Of a stretch of DNA of 8,120 bases, positions 1-6,217 are shown piece by piece. The stretch is taken from contig JADFGI010000129.1 in the NCBI GenBank assembly GCA_022567815.1, positions 1 to 8,120 on the forward strand, in the 5' to 3' direction. The notes under the pieces are model-generated. The model saw only the letters and a program-made list of their open reading frames with translations. It did no database searches and had not been told where the DNA came from. The number at the start of each line of letters is the position of its first letter. Position 1 is the first letter of the stretch. This stretch comes from Nitrospinota bacterium. GTDB taxonomy: Bacteria; Nitrospinota; Nitrospinia; Nitrospinales; VA-1. A program made the position numbers and the translations under genes.

Positions 1-8
1 CGGAGGAG

Positions 9-23
9 CCAGCGTGACGCTGG
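9..23. repeat. Palindromic repeat, copy 1
   Basis: CCAGCGTGACGCTGG is a perfect 7+1+7 inverted repeat. The same 15 bases, plus the following AC, occur again at 5953-5967. A shared palindrome found only in the non-coding flanks of the gene block is what a dispersed REP-like element would look like. The element family is not recognised. Confidence 0.7.
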
Positions 24-29
24 ACTCAA

Positions 30-52
30 TATTAACCACCGATGGGTTAATA
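30..52. repeat. Hairpin with 8-bp stem
   Basis: TATTAACC (30-37) pairs perfectly with GGTTAATA (45-52) around the 7-base loop ACCGATG. On the plus strand it is followed by AGCTTTTC. It could therefore be a weak terminator for a plus-strand gene ending before the window, but the T-run is short and the stem is A/T-rich. It may instead be part of the repeat mosaic around it. Confidence 0.45.
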
Positions 53-163
53 GCTTTTCAGGGCTCGTGTACCCCTCCGGGGCATGAAGGCAACGGAAAG
101 GATATCATAAGCGAAGCGTGCCCTTGTATGTTTTCAGGGCCTAACGAAGCGTCAGGCCCAAAC

Positions 164-202
164 TTCCTCCCGCGTTAGCGGGTTCCTCCCCGTGTAACGG
201 GG
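164..202. repeat. Two tandem 19-20-base hairpin units
   Basis: The word TTCCTCCC starts at 164 and again at 183. Each copy leads into a small GC-rich hairpin: CCCGC/GCGGG with loop GTTA (169-182), then CCCCGT/ACGGGG with loop GTA (188-202). The stem sequences differ between the units but both stay perfectly paired, so structure is kept while sequence changes. The second hairpin begins 7 bases past the motB stop codon in the direction of transcription. Confidence 0.6.
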
Positions 203-208
203 GTGGGG

Positions 209-1027
209 TTATCCGCCTCTGCGCAGAATATCCACCATTTGTTTTCGGATGCTTCCCCGCTGGTAAACAATTTCAATTCTGCGGTTGGTGGTGCGGTTTA
301 TTTGACTGGTATTCGGCACTTTAGGACGAAACTGCGCCAATCCTTCAATAGAAAGGTTTTCAGGGGAAAATCCTGATTCGACAAACATACGGGCAACTTC
401 AGCGGCTCTTGATGCGGAAAGCTCCCAATTGGAAGGAAATCTTTCAGTGTGAATCGGGGAGTCGTCGGTGTGGCCTTCAATTTTCACCTTGTAATTGAAC
501 TGGTTGAGAAGCTCAAATACCTGCTTGATGACCTGGGAGCCCTTCAGACTCATCTTGGCGGTTCCCGGAGAGAACAAGACAATATCCGATACGGTGATAA
601 TCGCTCCCCGCTCATCCGAGGAAACCTGAATCTGGCCCGCCAATTTATTTTTGTAAACGAACTCTTCCACTTCGGAAGCGATTTCTTCGATTTCCTTTGC
701 CACCATCGCGCCGACTTCATCGACGGCATCGATGCTCTCCTCCCTTAATTTTGCGGATATGACATCCAGTCCCTGCCGGGTTCCTTCTTCGGGAATAGAT
801 TCCGAGCCCAACGCGCTTCTAAGGGATTCCTTAACCAGCCGCCATTTTTCATCCTCAATGGACCCCATGGCAAAAAGCAGGATGAAAAAAACCATGAGCA
901 GAGTGACAAGGTCGGCAAAGGTCACGACCCATGCTGGGGCTCCTTCTTTACAATCACACTCATCTTCTTCATCATCAATTTCTTTAGCAGGATCGGGCTC
1001 TTTTTTCTTTTCTTCTTCTTCTGCCAT
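209..1027 (-). CDS. motB: Flagellar motor stator protein MotB (PomB-like)
   Basis: This is the inner-membrane stator subunit that, with MotA, conducts ions and anchors the flagellar motor to peptidoglycan. It has 272 residues, within the normal family range. The N-terminus (1-28) is strongly acidic. A single membrane helix at about 33-54 carries the motif TFADLVTLLM, in which D39 is the universally conserved ion-carrying Asp. A plug/linker of about 55-140 follows, then an OmpA-type peptidoglycan-binding domain at about 144-256 with GHTDD (185-189), SASRAAEV (204-211) and NRRIEI (249-254). The FADL-x-x-LLM context resembles sodium-type PomB more than E. coli MotB. The ATG lies 6 bases after the motA stop, with only a weak purine-rich site upstream, so translation is probably coupled to motA. 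It is the last gene of the operon. Confidence 0.95.
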   Translation of the reverse strand: MAEEEEKKKEPDPAKEIDDEEDECDCKEGAPAWVVTFADLVTLLMVFFILLFAMGSIEDEKWRLVKESLRSALGSESIPEEGTRQGLDVISAKLREESIDAVDEVGAMVAKEIEEIASEVEEFVYKNKLAGQIQVSSDERGAIITVSDIVLFSPGTAKMSLKGSQVIKQVFELLNQFNYKVKIEGHTDDSPIHTERFPSNWELSASRAAEVARMFVESGFSPENLSIEGLAQFRPKVPNTSQINRTTNRRIEIVYQRGSIRKQMVDILRRGG

Positions 1028-1033
1028 AATCAG

Positions 1034-1834
1034 TTATTTCTTTGCAGGTTGTTTATCGCCTTTTCCATTTTCTTTACCGGCCTTTTTCCCATGATACGAA
1101 TCGAGGTAGTTTTCCAGAACATCTTTCATGAACCGGGGATTCACCCCTTTACGAATGTAGGAAATGCCTTCCAGAACCAGATTCATTTCCAAACCTTCAG
1201 TAGCGCTACGACGCTTCAATTTGACGGTCATGGGAATAAAAAACAGATTGGCCAGGAGTGCCCCATAAAAAGTGGTGATCAGGGCAATGGCCATTTTGGG
1301 ACCCACGGAATCCACGTCTGACAGATCGGCGAGCATCTGAATCAAACCGATCAAGGTTCCAATCATGCCAAAAGCGGGGGCAAAGGCTCCCATTTGCTGG
1401 AAAATTTCCCAACCATCTTTATGAGATTTTTGAATCTGCTTGATTTCCCGTTTGAGCAAAGCGTTAACCGTGGCCTCATCTTTTCCATCCACGGTCATTT
1501 CCAGTCCTTTTCTGAGGAACTCATTGTCCATATCCTTAAGTTTGGACTCAATGGCCAGCACTCCACCCTTCCTGGCCACGTTACACACATCGACCATAGT
1601 TTCAATGAGCTGATAATGGTCTGATTTCTTTATTAGGATTACCCTGAGAAACAGTCCCATCACTTTCACCAGTTCATTCATCGGAAAGGCAATCAAAATG
1701 GCCGCCATGGTCCCGCCAATAACAATCATGGCTGAAGGAGGTGACCAGAACAGGGCCAATCCACTGTTCATCAGAATAGAGACCAAAATCAGTCCAACAC
1801 CCGCTACGATTCCCGCTAAAGTCGCTATATCCAT
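1034..1834 (-). CDS. motA: Flagellar motor stator protein MotA (PomA-like)
   Basis: This is the multi-pass stator subunit whose cytoplasmic loop pushes on the rotor protein FliG. It has 266 residues and four predicted membrane helices at about 4-22, 31-51, 147-170 and 180-204. The cytoplasmic loop contains ARKGGVLAIE, with R88 and E96 at the conserved charged positions. TM3 reads PAFGMIGTLIGL and TM4 reads ALITTFYGALLAN. The Thr residues there (T160 and the pair T187/T188) match positions that are Thr in sodium-driven PomA and Ala in proton-driven MotA, so a sodium motor is inferred. The C-terminus (249-266) is a lysine-rich tail. The start ATG is 3 bases past the stop of the upstream regulator gene (TAATTTATG) and has no clear Shine-Dalgarno, which points to termination-reinitiation coupling. 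Confidence 0.95.
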   Translation of the reverse strand: MDIATLAGIVAGVGLILVSILMNSGLALFWSPPSAMIVIGGTMAAILIAFPMNELVKVMGLFLRVILIKKSDHYQLIETMVDVCNVARKGGVLAIESKLKDMDNEFLRKGLEMTVDGKDEATVNALLKREIKQIQKSHKDGWEIFQQMGAFAPAFGMIGTLIGLIQMLADLSDVDSVGPKMAIALITTFYGALLANLFFIPMTVKLKRRSATEGLEMNLVLEGISYIRKGVNPRFMKDVLENYLDSYHGKKAGKENGKGDKQPAKK

Positions 1835-1837
1835 AAA

Positions 1838-3193
1838 TTAAGTGGGTTGTTTGATTTTTACGGCGCCGATAATGGGATCGACGGCATGAAATTTCATAAT
1901 TTTATTGAGAATATCCGCATTCAGAACCGTCCCTTTCATCAATAAATTGATTCCAGATTCCGAATAAATATTTGACGCCAATTCCATCCCCTCAACCAGG
2001 GCAAACACTGAGCAATCCAGGGTCTTATCGTTCTCAGGGCTCATTTGGGTATGTGCATATTTTCCCAGAAAATCCATGACCTCCTCATCAAAGAATTTCC
2101 CGCAAAGCGGTTTCATGACAGCCAAGGCTTCCAGGGGACTTTCATCGGGATTGGAAATTCTGAAATGGTCATAATAACTGGCGGCGGAAACAATTCTCGA
2201 ACCTATGGGAATCCGGTCTCCATATAACTTGTCGGGGAACCCGGACCCATCGACATTTTCATGCAAATGCCGGAGGATATTGGCGATCAGCTCAAACCCC
2301 GGAAAGCCTTTGAGAAGCATCTCGCCCACCAGAGGATGATTGGTATGCGAGCGATTTTTCCCTTCGTCCAGAGCCGCAATCCTTTTCTCCCTGGTCGGCA
2401 GGGCGGCGATTCCCAATTCATGCAATCGCGCGGCTGTTTTGATGTTGCGAATTTGATAATCGGTGAGGCTCATTTTCTCGGCAATGAAAATCGAAATCTT
2501 CGCGACCCGGTCCACATGGCCGCGATGTTCGGGCTGGCGCAATTCAATAATATTGACGAGGAGAGTCTCGGTACATTCAAAGCGACGACCGAGCTCTTCG
2601 ACCATGGAAGAAATCTGGGAATTTTTTTCTTCCAACTGGCTATTTAAATCCGTCATTTCCTGGAGATTGATTCCCAGGCGTCTCTTATCGGCATGGAGTT
2701 CATTATTCAGGCTGGCGACTTTTTTATGAAAGGCTTTCAGTTGGCCCAGTCCTTCTTCCAGTTGCTGGTTTTTTTCATGAATGGCGGTGTCTAGTTGCGC
2801 CACCCGCAAAACAGAATTCACCGCAAATAGAAAGTCTCCCTTCTTAATGGGTTTGGAGAGATAAGCTTGCGCCCCGGCTTCATAGGCCTTATTGGCATAA
2901 TCCGTTTCCGTGTCATAGGCAGACATAATGATAACGGCACATTGCGGATAATTTTTTCGGATTTGCCGGCAAATTTCAAATCCATCCTTTTCACCATGTA
3001 AATGGGCATTGCAAAGAACTATATCCGCAGGCGCTTCCTGCATTCTTTGAAAGCCCTGCTCGCTCGTTACCGAATGGAAAACCTGAACCATATCGGAATC
3101 AAATGCATGATTGATGATATCCACAACCACTTTGGACAGGTTGGGATCTTCATCAATACAAAGAATATTTTTTACCAGTCCTTTGATACGCAA
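1838..3193 (-). CDS. Response regulator with degenerate REC and HD-GYP domains
   Basis: The protein has 451 residues. A receiver domain (about 8-130) is followed by a coiled coil (about 131-205), an HD-GYP-type domain (about 207-385) and a C-terminal accessory domain (about 392-445) of the kind that follows some HD-GYP regulators. HD-GYP enzymes normally hydrolyse c-di-GMP. Here several key residues differ. The REC phospho-acceptor position is N62, although the acidic D14/E15/D16 cluster, S91 and K114 are kept. The HD pair is H258-E259, the Lys of HDIGK is I262, the HHE motif reads LHE with L310, GYP is GFP (318-320), and the usual metal-binding Asp before YD is S339. E217, H226, H286, H311 and D315 remain. 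It is probably not a normal phosphorylation-driven phosphodiesterase and may be an adaptor. The start is TTG at 3193-3191, chosen because GGAGA lies 8 bases upstream. It is the first gene of the operon with motA and motB, which suggests control of the motor. Confidence 0.88.
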   Translation of the reverse strand: MRIKGLVKNILCIDEDPNLSKVVVDIINHAFDSDMVQVFHSVTSEQGFQRMQEAPADIVLCNAHLHGEKDGFEICRQIRKNYPQCAVIIMSAYDTETDYANKAYEAGAQAYLSKPIKKGDFLFAVNSVLRVAQLDTAIHEKNQQLEEGLGQLKAFHKKVASLNNELHADKRRLGINLQEMTDLNSQLEEKNSQISSMVEELGRRFECTETLLVNIIELRQPEHRGHVDRVAKISIFIAEKMSLTDYQIRNIKTAARLHELGIAALPTREKRIAALDEGKNRSHTNHPLVGEMLLKGFPGFELIANILRHLHENVDGSGFPDKLYGDRIPIGSRIVSAASYYDHFRISNPDESPLEALAVMKPLCGKFFDEEVMDFLGKYAHTQMSPENDKTLDCSVFALVEGMELASNIYSESGINLLMKGTVLNADILNKIMKFHAVDPIIGAVKIKQPT

Positions 3194-3201
3194 GAATCAA
3201 A

Positions 3202-3206
3202 TCTCC
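3202..3206 (-). promoter_or_regulatory. Ribosome binding site that sets a TTG start
   Basis: On the minus strand GGAGA is followed after 8 bases by TTG (3193-3191). No in-frame ATG lies at a suitable distance, and the receiver fold begins within the first ten residues, so this site supports the unusual start codon. Confidence 0.7.
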
Positions 3207-3363
3207 AAACGTTTTTAGAGTAACCGTTACAAAAAGGTCAAAAATAAAGTGGCATTAAATGTAAATCTTATGAAAATACCCATGGACGAGTCCAATATTT
3301 CCCCAATTTCCCAAAGAAACGGAGACTTTTCGGTCCACAAAATTCTCTTAACTGATTGATTTT

Positions 3364-3392
3364 ATGATAAATACTCCAATTTATAGAGTCAA
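3364..3392 (-). promoter_or_regulatory. Sigma70-type promoter of the regulator-motA-motB operon
   Basis: On the minus strand, TTGACT (3392-3387) is separated by exactly 17 bases from TATCAT (3369-3364). Each box matches the consensus at five of six positions. The expected transcription start is near 3357, giving a leader of about 160 bases before the TTG start. No sigma28 or sigma54 motor-type promoter was recognised, so the stator operon may be under housekeeping control. Confidence 0.65.
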
Positions 3393-3405
3393 GGAAAACT
3401 TTTTT

Positions 3406-3449
3406 AGATCCATGGGATTCGCAAAAAAGGACGGTTTTTCAATGGATCT
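3406..3449. repeat. Inverted repeat upstream of operon promoter
   Basis: AGATCCAT (3406-3413) is the exact reverse complement of ATGGATCT (3442-3449). Within the 28-base loop, an A-run (3423-3428) can pair with a T-run (3435-3439). It lies about 14 bases upstream of the -35 box and about 75 bases past the NACHT stop. It might be a regulator site or part of a 3' end structure. On the minus strand it is followed by A's, not T's, so it is not a classical terminator. Confidence 0.4.
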
Positions 3450-3522
3450 CAGGTGAGATAAATAATGGGCGGGATGGGGTTATTCCAGGTTCGTTGGGTC
3501 GAAACCGATTGGGCAACCGGCT

Positions 3523-5916
3523 TTAATCTTCTTCATCGTCTTCAATTTCAGTGAGCCTGGGGCCGGAAGCGCATCGCAAACCAACGGTGGGATGCCGTTC
3601 GGAGGGATCGAACGAATTGCGGAATTTACACTTGGAATGAACCAGATAATTGAGCCAGGACCCTCCCCGGACGATTCTCTGGGTGGTGTGTTTGGAGGCG
3701 TAAAGCTGAACGCACCATTCCCAAACATTGCCGGACATATCAAAACAACCATAGGCAGAAACCCCTTGATCAAATTCCTCCACCACATTGGTTTGACCAA
3801 AAACATAATCGGCGGTGTTGTTATAACCCGACTGATACCCCATCGCTTCACCCCAGGGATAATCCCGGCCATCGGTTCCACGCGCAGCTTTTTCCCATTC
3901 CTTCTCGGTGGGCAACCGCTTGCCGGACCAAATGGAGAAAACCAGCGCTTCATAATAGTTGATGCCAATCACAGGCTGGTCACCGGTATTGGAATATAAG
4001 GAAAAACGGAAACGATGATTGGGATCAAATTCCCGATACAACGCGTTGGTCACCGGAAACTTCATGATGGAATATTCCATGAGGTTGATCCAGTCCTCTT
4101 CATCTTTTTCATCCTGATAGATGAATTTACCTGCGGGAACGGTCACCATTTCACCCCATTTTTTTATACGGGATAATTTAACCTTTTCCGGGTTTTTGGA
4201 TTCGGACAGAAAATCTTCAAGCTCTTCGATTTTCTGAAGAGGTTCAAAATCCTGAACATCCACCAGGGCATGAATATCCAATCCCTTTAAAGACAAAAGC
4301 AGTTCGAGGGCGGCAAACAGAATCCGGCTGTCCCTTTTTTCACGCTGAAGCAAATCGCCGATAAGCTTATCAAGAAATTTCCGGTCAACGGCCTGGATCA
4401 CTGCACTTGTCTTAATGGACCGGAACCCGACAAATTGGGGATGAGATTCCTTGCATTGATACTTCAGCAAATGACTGGTGAGAAAGATTTTATCCCGCCC
4501 AAGGTCGCGGACTTCTTTCAAGCAATGTCCCGCCAAAAAAACCGCGCCTTCCTGCAAAAGAATATCGAACAACTCATTTCCAGGAACCATCGCGGCCAAA
4601 AATTTAATGACCTCTTCCCAGATTTCTTCCCTGCAATGAGCGCGAACATGGTTCTGCCAATTCGCTTGGGCGGCGAGATACCTGGCGGCAAGATATTCCT
4701 GAAAAGAAGGATGCCGGTATTCAAATCGGTTGGGTGTCTGATGAAAAACAAAATCCAGACCGTCGGGAATATCGACAGGCTCATCGTTTCCTGATAATTC
4801 CTTCAACATTTCCTTGGGAAATCCTAATTCGACATCCTCAAACCGTTGCGCCCGTTCTTTTTCCAGCAACTGGAAAGAGACTTTCGTCAACCATGCCAGA
4901 GTGTCGTCCCGGCGTTCTTTATCGTCCTTCCCAAAGGATTTTTCCAGCATATGGCCAAAATAAGCGGAATAAATATCCTCTCGCCTGGACAGTCCTTCAA
5001 GAAGATCGCTTTCCGCAAGGGTGGGGATCATTTTCAACAAAACAGGTGTCTTGCCAACTTCAGGGAAGTTGGAGAAAACTTCTTTCAACCACTTAATTTT
5101 GCTGGATTCACCCAGATAATCTCGGCGGTCTTTCTCGTCAATTTCCTGCATCTTGCACTGGAACGCAGAGTCCTGCCCTTTTTTCACCACTGAATCCGTA
5201 GCCAGGGGACCAAGGTCAAACTTCCGCGTCGCCAGGACCACAAAATTACTGCGGAAGGAATTGTCATCCACAAAGGTTTCAAAATAGACGTGAAACCTGT
5301 CCTCGGGGTCCAGCTGATCCAGTCCGTCCAGAAGAAAAATAATTTTACTGGTCTGGTTGATCAATTGGATCGTTTTAAAAAGAAGAGCTTCATCCAGTTC
5401 CAGTTCAGGGAATTCTTCCTGCTCCAACAAAACCACCTTGAGGATTTCCTGATAAACCATTTCGTAAAATTGCCCGAACCCCGTCCCCTCAGGCAGGCAC
5501 CCCAAGTGGAAATACAACGGCAGGGGATATACCGGATGCGTTTTTCCCAGCAGTAGCTTTTCCTGATAGCTTTTCAGATAGGTGGTTTTCCCCATTCCCA
5601 ACTCTGCCTGGAGCATGAATTTGAGGCTGTTGATTTCCAGCAGGTCCTCGTGGATGGCTCTGTACGTAGGAAACACCTGTTCTTGCAGGCTTTGGCGATG
5701 ATGGATGGGGTTGGTATCCAACAACACAGGAGGAATATGGTTTTTGCCGTGGCGATTCTCTCCCAAATTTTCGTCCAACCAGCCGGATACGATTTTCAGT
5801 TGGTGTTTACGGAAAGTGTCGATCACCCATTCCTGGGATTCCTCCAGCTTTGTTTGAACAACCGGAGACTCATCGCCGGTAGGCCTGGGAACGGGCAAAT
5901 CATTTGTTTCACTCAT
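3523..5916 (-). CDS. NACHT (STAND) NTPase fused to SUMF1/FGE-like domain
   Basis: The protein has 797 residues and no membrane segment or signal peptide. A short N-terminal region (1-95) is followed by a NACHT-type P-loop module. Its Walker A is AELGMGKTT (104-112), Walker B is IIFLLDGLDQ (192-201) and sensor-1 is VVLATR (226-231). The NACHT-associated helical motif RHPSFQEYLAARYLA is at 401-415. A helical region (about 425-580) may be repeat-like. A C-terminal SUMF1/formylglycine-generating-enzyme-like domain covers about 587-783. Its landmarks are VPAGKF (593-598), PVTNALY (621-627), GKRLPTEKEWEKAARG (665-680), YPWGE (686-690), DMSGNVWEWC (726-735), VRGGSW (749-754) and GLRC (779-782). One Cys (C763) sits where FGE has its second active-site Cys, but the first is L758. 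A ligand-binding, C-type-lectin role is therefore more likely than formylglycine formation. The tail is acidic. STAND NTPases often act as pathogen or stress sensors, and a conflict role is inferred from this and from the nearby toxin-antitoxin genes. The ATG lacks a good Shine-Dalgarno, so the start is less certain. Confidence 0.9.
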   Translation of the reverse strand: MSETNDLPVPRPTGDESPVVQTKLEESQEWVIDTFRKHQLKIVSGWLDENLGENRHGKNHIPPVLLDTNPIHHRQSLQEQVFPTYRAIHEDLLEINSLKFMLQAELGMGKTTYLKSYQEKLLLGKTHPVYPLPLYFHLGCLPEGTGFGQFYEMVYQEILKVVLLEQEEFPELELDEALLFKTIQLINQTSKIIFLLDGLDQLDPEDRFHVYFETFVDDNSFRSNFVVLATRKFDLGPLATDSVVKKGQDSAFQCKMQEIDEKDRRDYLGESSKIKWLKEVFSNFPEVGKTPVLLKMIPTLAESDLLEGLSRREDIYSAYFGHMLEKSFGKDDKERRDDTLAWLTKVSFQLLEKERAQRFEDVELGFPKEMLKELSGNDEPVDIPDGLDFVFHQTPNRFEYRHPSFQEYLAARYLAAQANWQNHVRAHCREEIWEEVIKFLAAMVPGNELFDILLQEGAVFLAGHCLKEVRDLGRDKIFLTSHLLKYQCKESHPQFVGFRSIKTSAVIQAVDRKFLDKLIGDLLQREKRDSRILFAALELLLSLKGLDIHALVDVQDFEPLQKIEELEDFLSESKNPEKVKLSRIKKWGEMVTVPAGKFIYQDEKDEEDWINLMEYSIMKFPVTNALYREFDPNHRFRFSLYSNTGDQPVIGINYYEALVFSIWSGKRLPTEKEWEKAARGTDGRDYPWGEAMGYQSGYNNTADYVFGQTNVVEEFDQGVSAYGCFDMSGNVWEWCVQLYASKHTTQRIVRGGSWLNYLVHSKCKFRNSFDPSERHPTVGLRCASGPRLTEIEDDEED

Positions 5917-5952
5917 AGGGCAGGTTCTTTATAATCAATTAATCAAAGGGGA

Positions 5953-5976
5953 CCAGCGTGACGCTGGACCCAGCGT
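5953..5976. repeat. Palindromic repeat, copy 2, with third half-site
   Basis: The 15-base palindrome seen at 9-23 recurs here exactly (5953-5967). It is followed after AC by a further CCAGCGT (5970-5976). The three half-sites alternate in direction: CCAGCGT, ACGCTGG, CCAGCGT. The middle one can pair with either neighbour. The element lies about 37 bases upstream of the NACHT start codon. Confidence 0.7.
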
Positions 5977-6033
5977 TGGCATGTTAACGTTTTTTGCCAG
6001 CCTCGGTGTTTAACTTTTCCTCATTGCAGATTT

Positions 6034-6082
6034 TCCTCCTCTCCTCCGTCATCCTGAGCCTGTCGAAGGAGGGAGAGAGGAA
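6034..6082. repeat. REP-like hairpin element
   Basis: The core at 6051-6070 (ATCCTGAGCCTGTCGAAGGA) has pairing ends TCCT/AGGA. It belongs to a motif type (reverse strand TCCTTCGACAGGCTCAGGA) that recurs between genes in many bacterial genomes. It is flanked by a pyrimidine-rich arm (6034-6047) and a purine-rich arm (6069-6082) that can pair imperfectly to extend the stem. Its role here is unknown; the recognition as a REP-type element is from general memory, not a search. Confidence 0.55.
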
Positions 6083-6139
6083 TTAAATCTTTTCCGTATG
6101 CAAAAGTCACTATTTTTAAGAGTTAGTTTATAGCCCAGG

Positions 6140-6169
6140 TTGAGTTTTTCTGGACGCTCTAAATAAGAT
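6140..6169 (+). promoter_or_regulatory. Candidate promoter of the rhomboid gene
   Basis: TTGAGT (6140-6145) is followed after 18 bases by TAAGAT (6164-6169). The -35 match is fair and the -10 match modest. The predicted start near 6176 would leave a leader of about 42 bases. No other combination in the spacer is better placed. Confidence 0.35.
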
Positions 6170-6217
6170 TTTATCATAAGGAATCCATCCGTCCCCATCA
6201 ATATGCCAAAATAACCC

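Larger units (their letters stand above)
1..208. other. Hairpin-rich intergenic region downstream of motB
   Basis: This stretch holds no convincing gene. It is a mosaic of short inverted and direct repeats. These include an odd palindrome at 9-23, a hairpin at 30-52, a CCCC/GGGG mini-stem near 74-84, a GGGCCT/AGGCCC stem (137-142 with 154-159) and two tandem hairpin units at 164-202. The 10-base word TTTTCAGGGC occurs at 55-64 and again at 131-140, and the word CGAAGCGT occurs twice (about 113-120 and 145-152). The region lies just past the end of the motB operon, so the structures may stop transcription or protect the mRNA 3' end. None is followed by the T-run of a classical intrinsic terminator on the minus strand. 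Confidence 0.7.
3194..3522. other. Intergenic region between NACHT gene and motility operon
   Basis: About 330 bases contain no convincing gene. They hold the promoter of the regulator-motA-motB operon (3364-3392), a long inverted repeat just upstream of it (3406-3449), an untranslated leader of about 160 bases and the Shine-Dalgarno of the TTG start. A perfect 11-base palindrome, GTAACCGTTAC, lies at 3220-3230 within the leader, between a weaker TTGACC (3236-3241, minus) and TCTAAA (3214-3219, minus). These could be a second promoter with an operator, but its start point would fall almost on the ribosome binding site. No c-di-GMP riboswitch could be made out in the leader. Confidence 0.6.
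5917..6217. other. Divergent intergenic region with repeats
   Basis: About 300 bases separate the minus-strand NACHT gene from the plus-strand rhomboid gene, with no convincing gene between them. The region holds the second copy of the palindromic repeat with an extra half-site (5953-5976), a REP-like hairpin (6034-6082) and a candidate promoter for the rhomboid gene (6140-6169). An A/T-rich TATAAA on the minus strand at 5928-5933 could be a -10 box for the NACHT gene, but no matching -35 box is convincing. Confidence 0.6.

Noticed and set aside
449..1321. Plus-strand open frames across motB and motA (up to 120 codons).
   Set aside because: They lie opposite well-recognised genes, have low-complexity or unrecognisable products and no ribosome binding sites.
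3194..3357. c-di-GMP riboswitch in the leader of the HD-GYP gene.
   Set aside because: No recognisable paired GEMM helices or conserved loop bases were found; only a short palindrome (3220-3230) is present.
3489..3503. Possible remnant template repeat: GTTCGTTGGGTCGAA resembles GTTCGGAGGGATCGAA at 3597-3612 in the SUMF1 tail, and two coding-strand differences are A-to-T and A-to-C.
   Set aside because: Only about 15 bases match, with a gap, the similarity does not extend on either side, and no reverse transcriptase is present. Chance is the better explanation.
3480..3968. Alternative minus-strand frame of 162 codons within the 3' end of the NACHT gene.
   Set aside because: The SUMF1 motifs are all in the 797-codon frame. 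This frame gives a Pro/Gly-rich product without family features.
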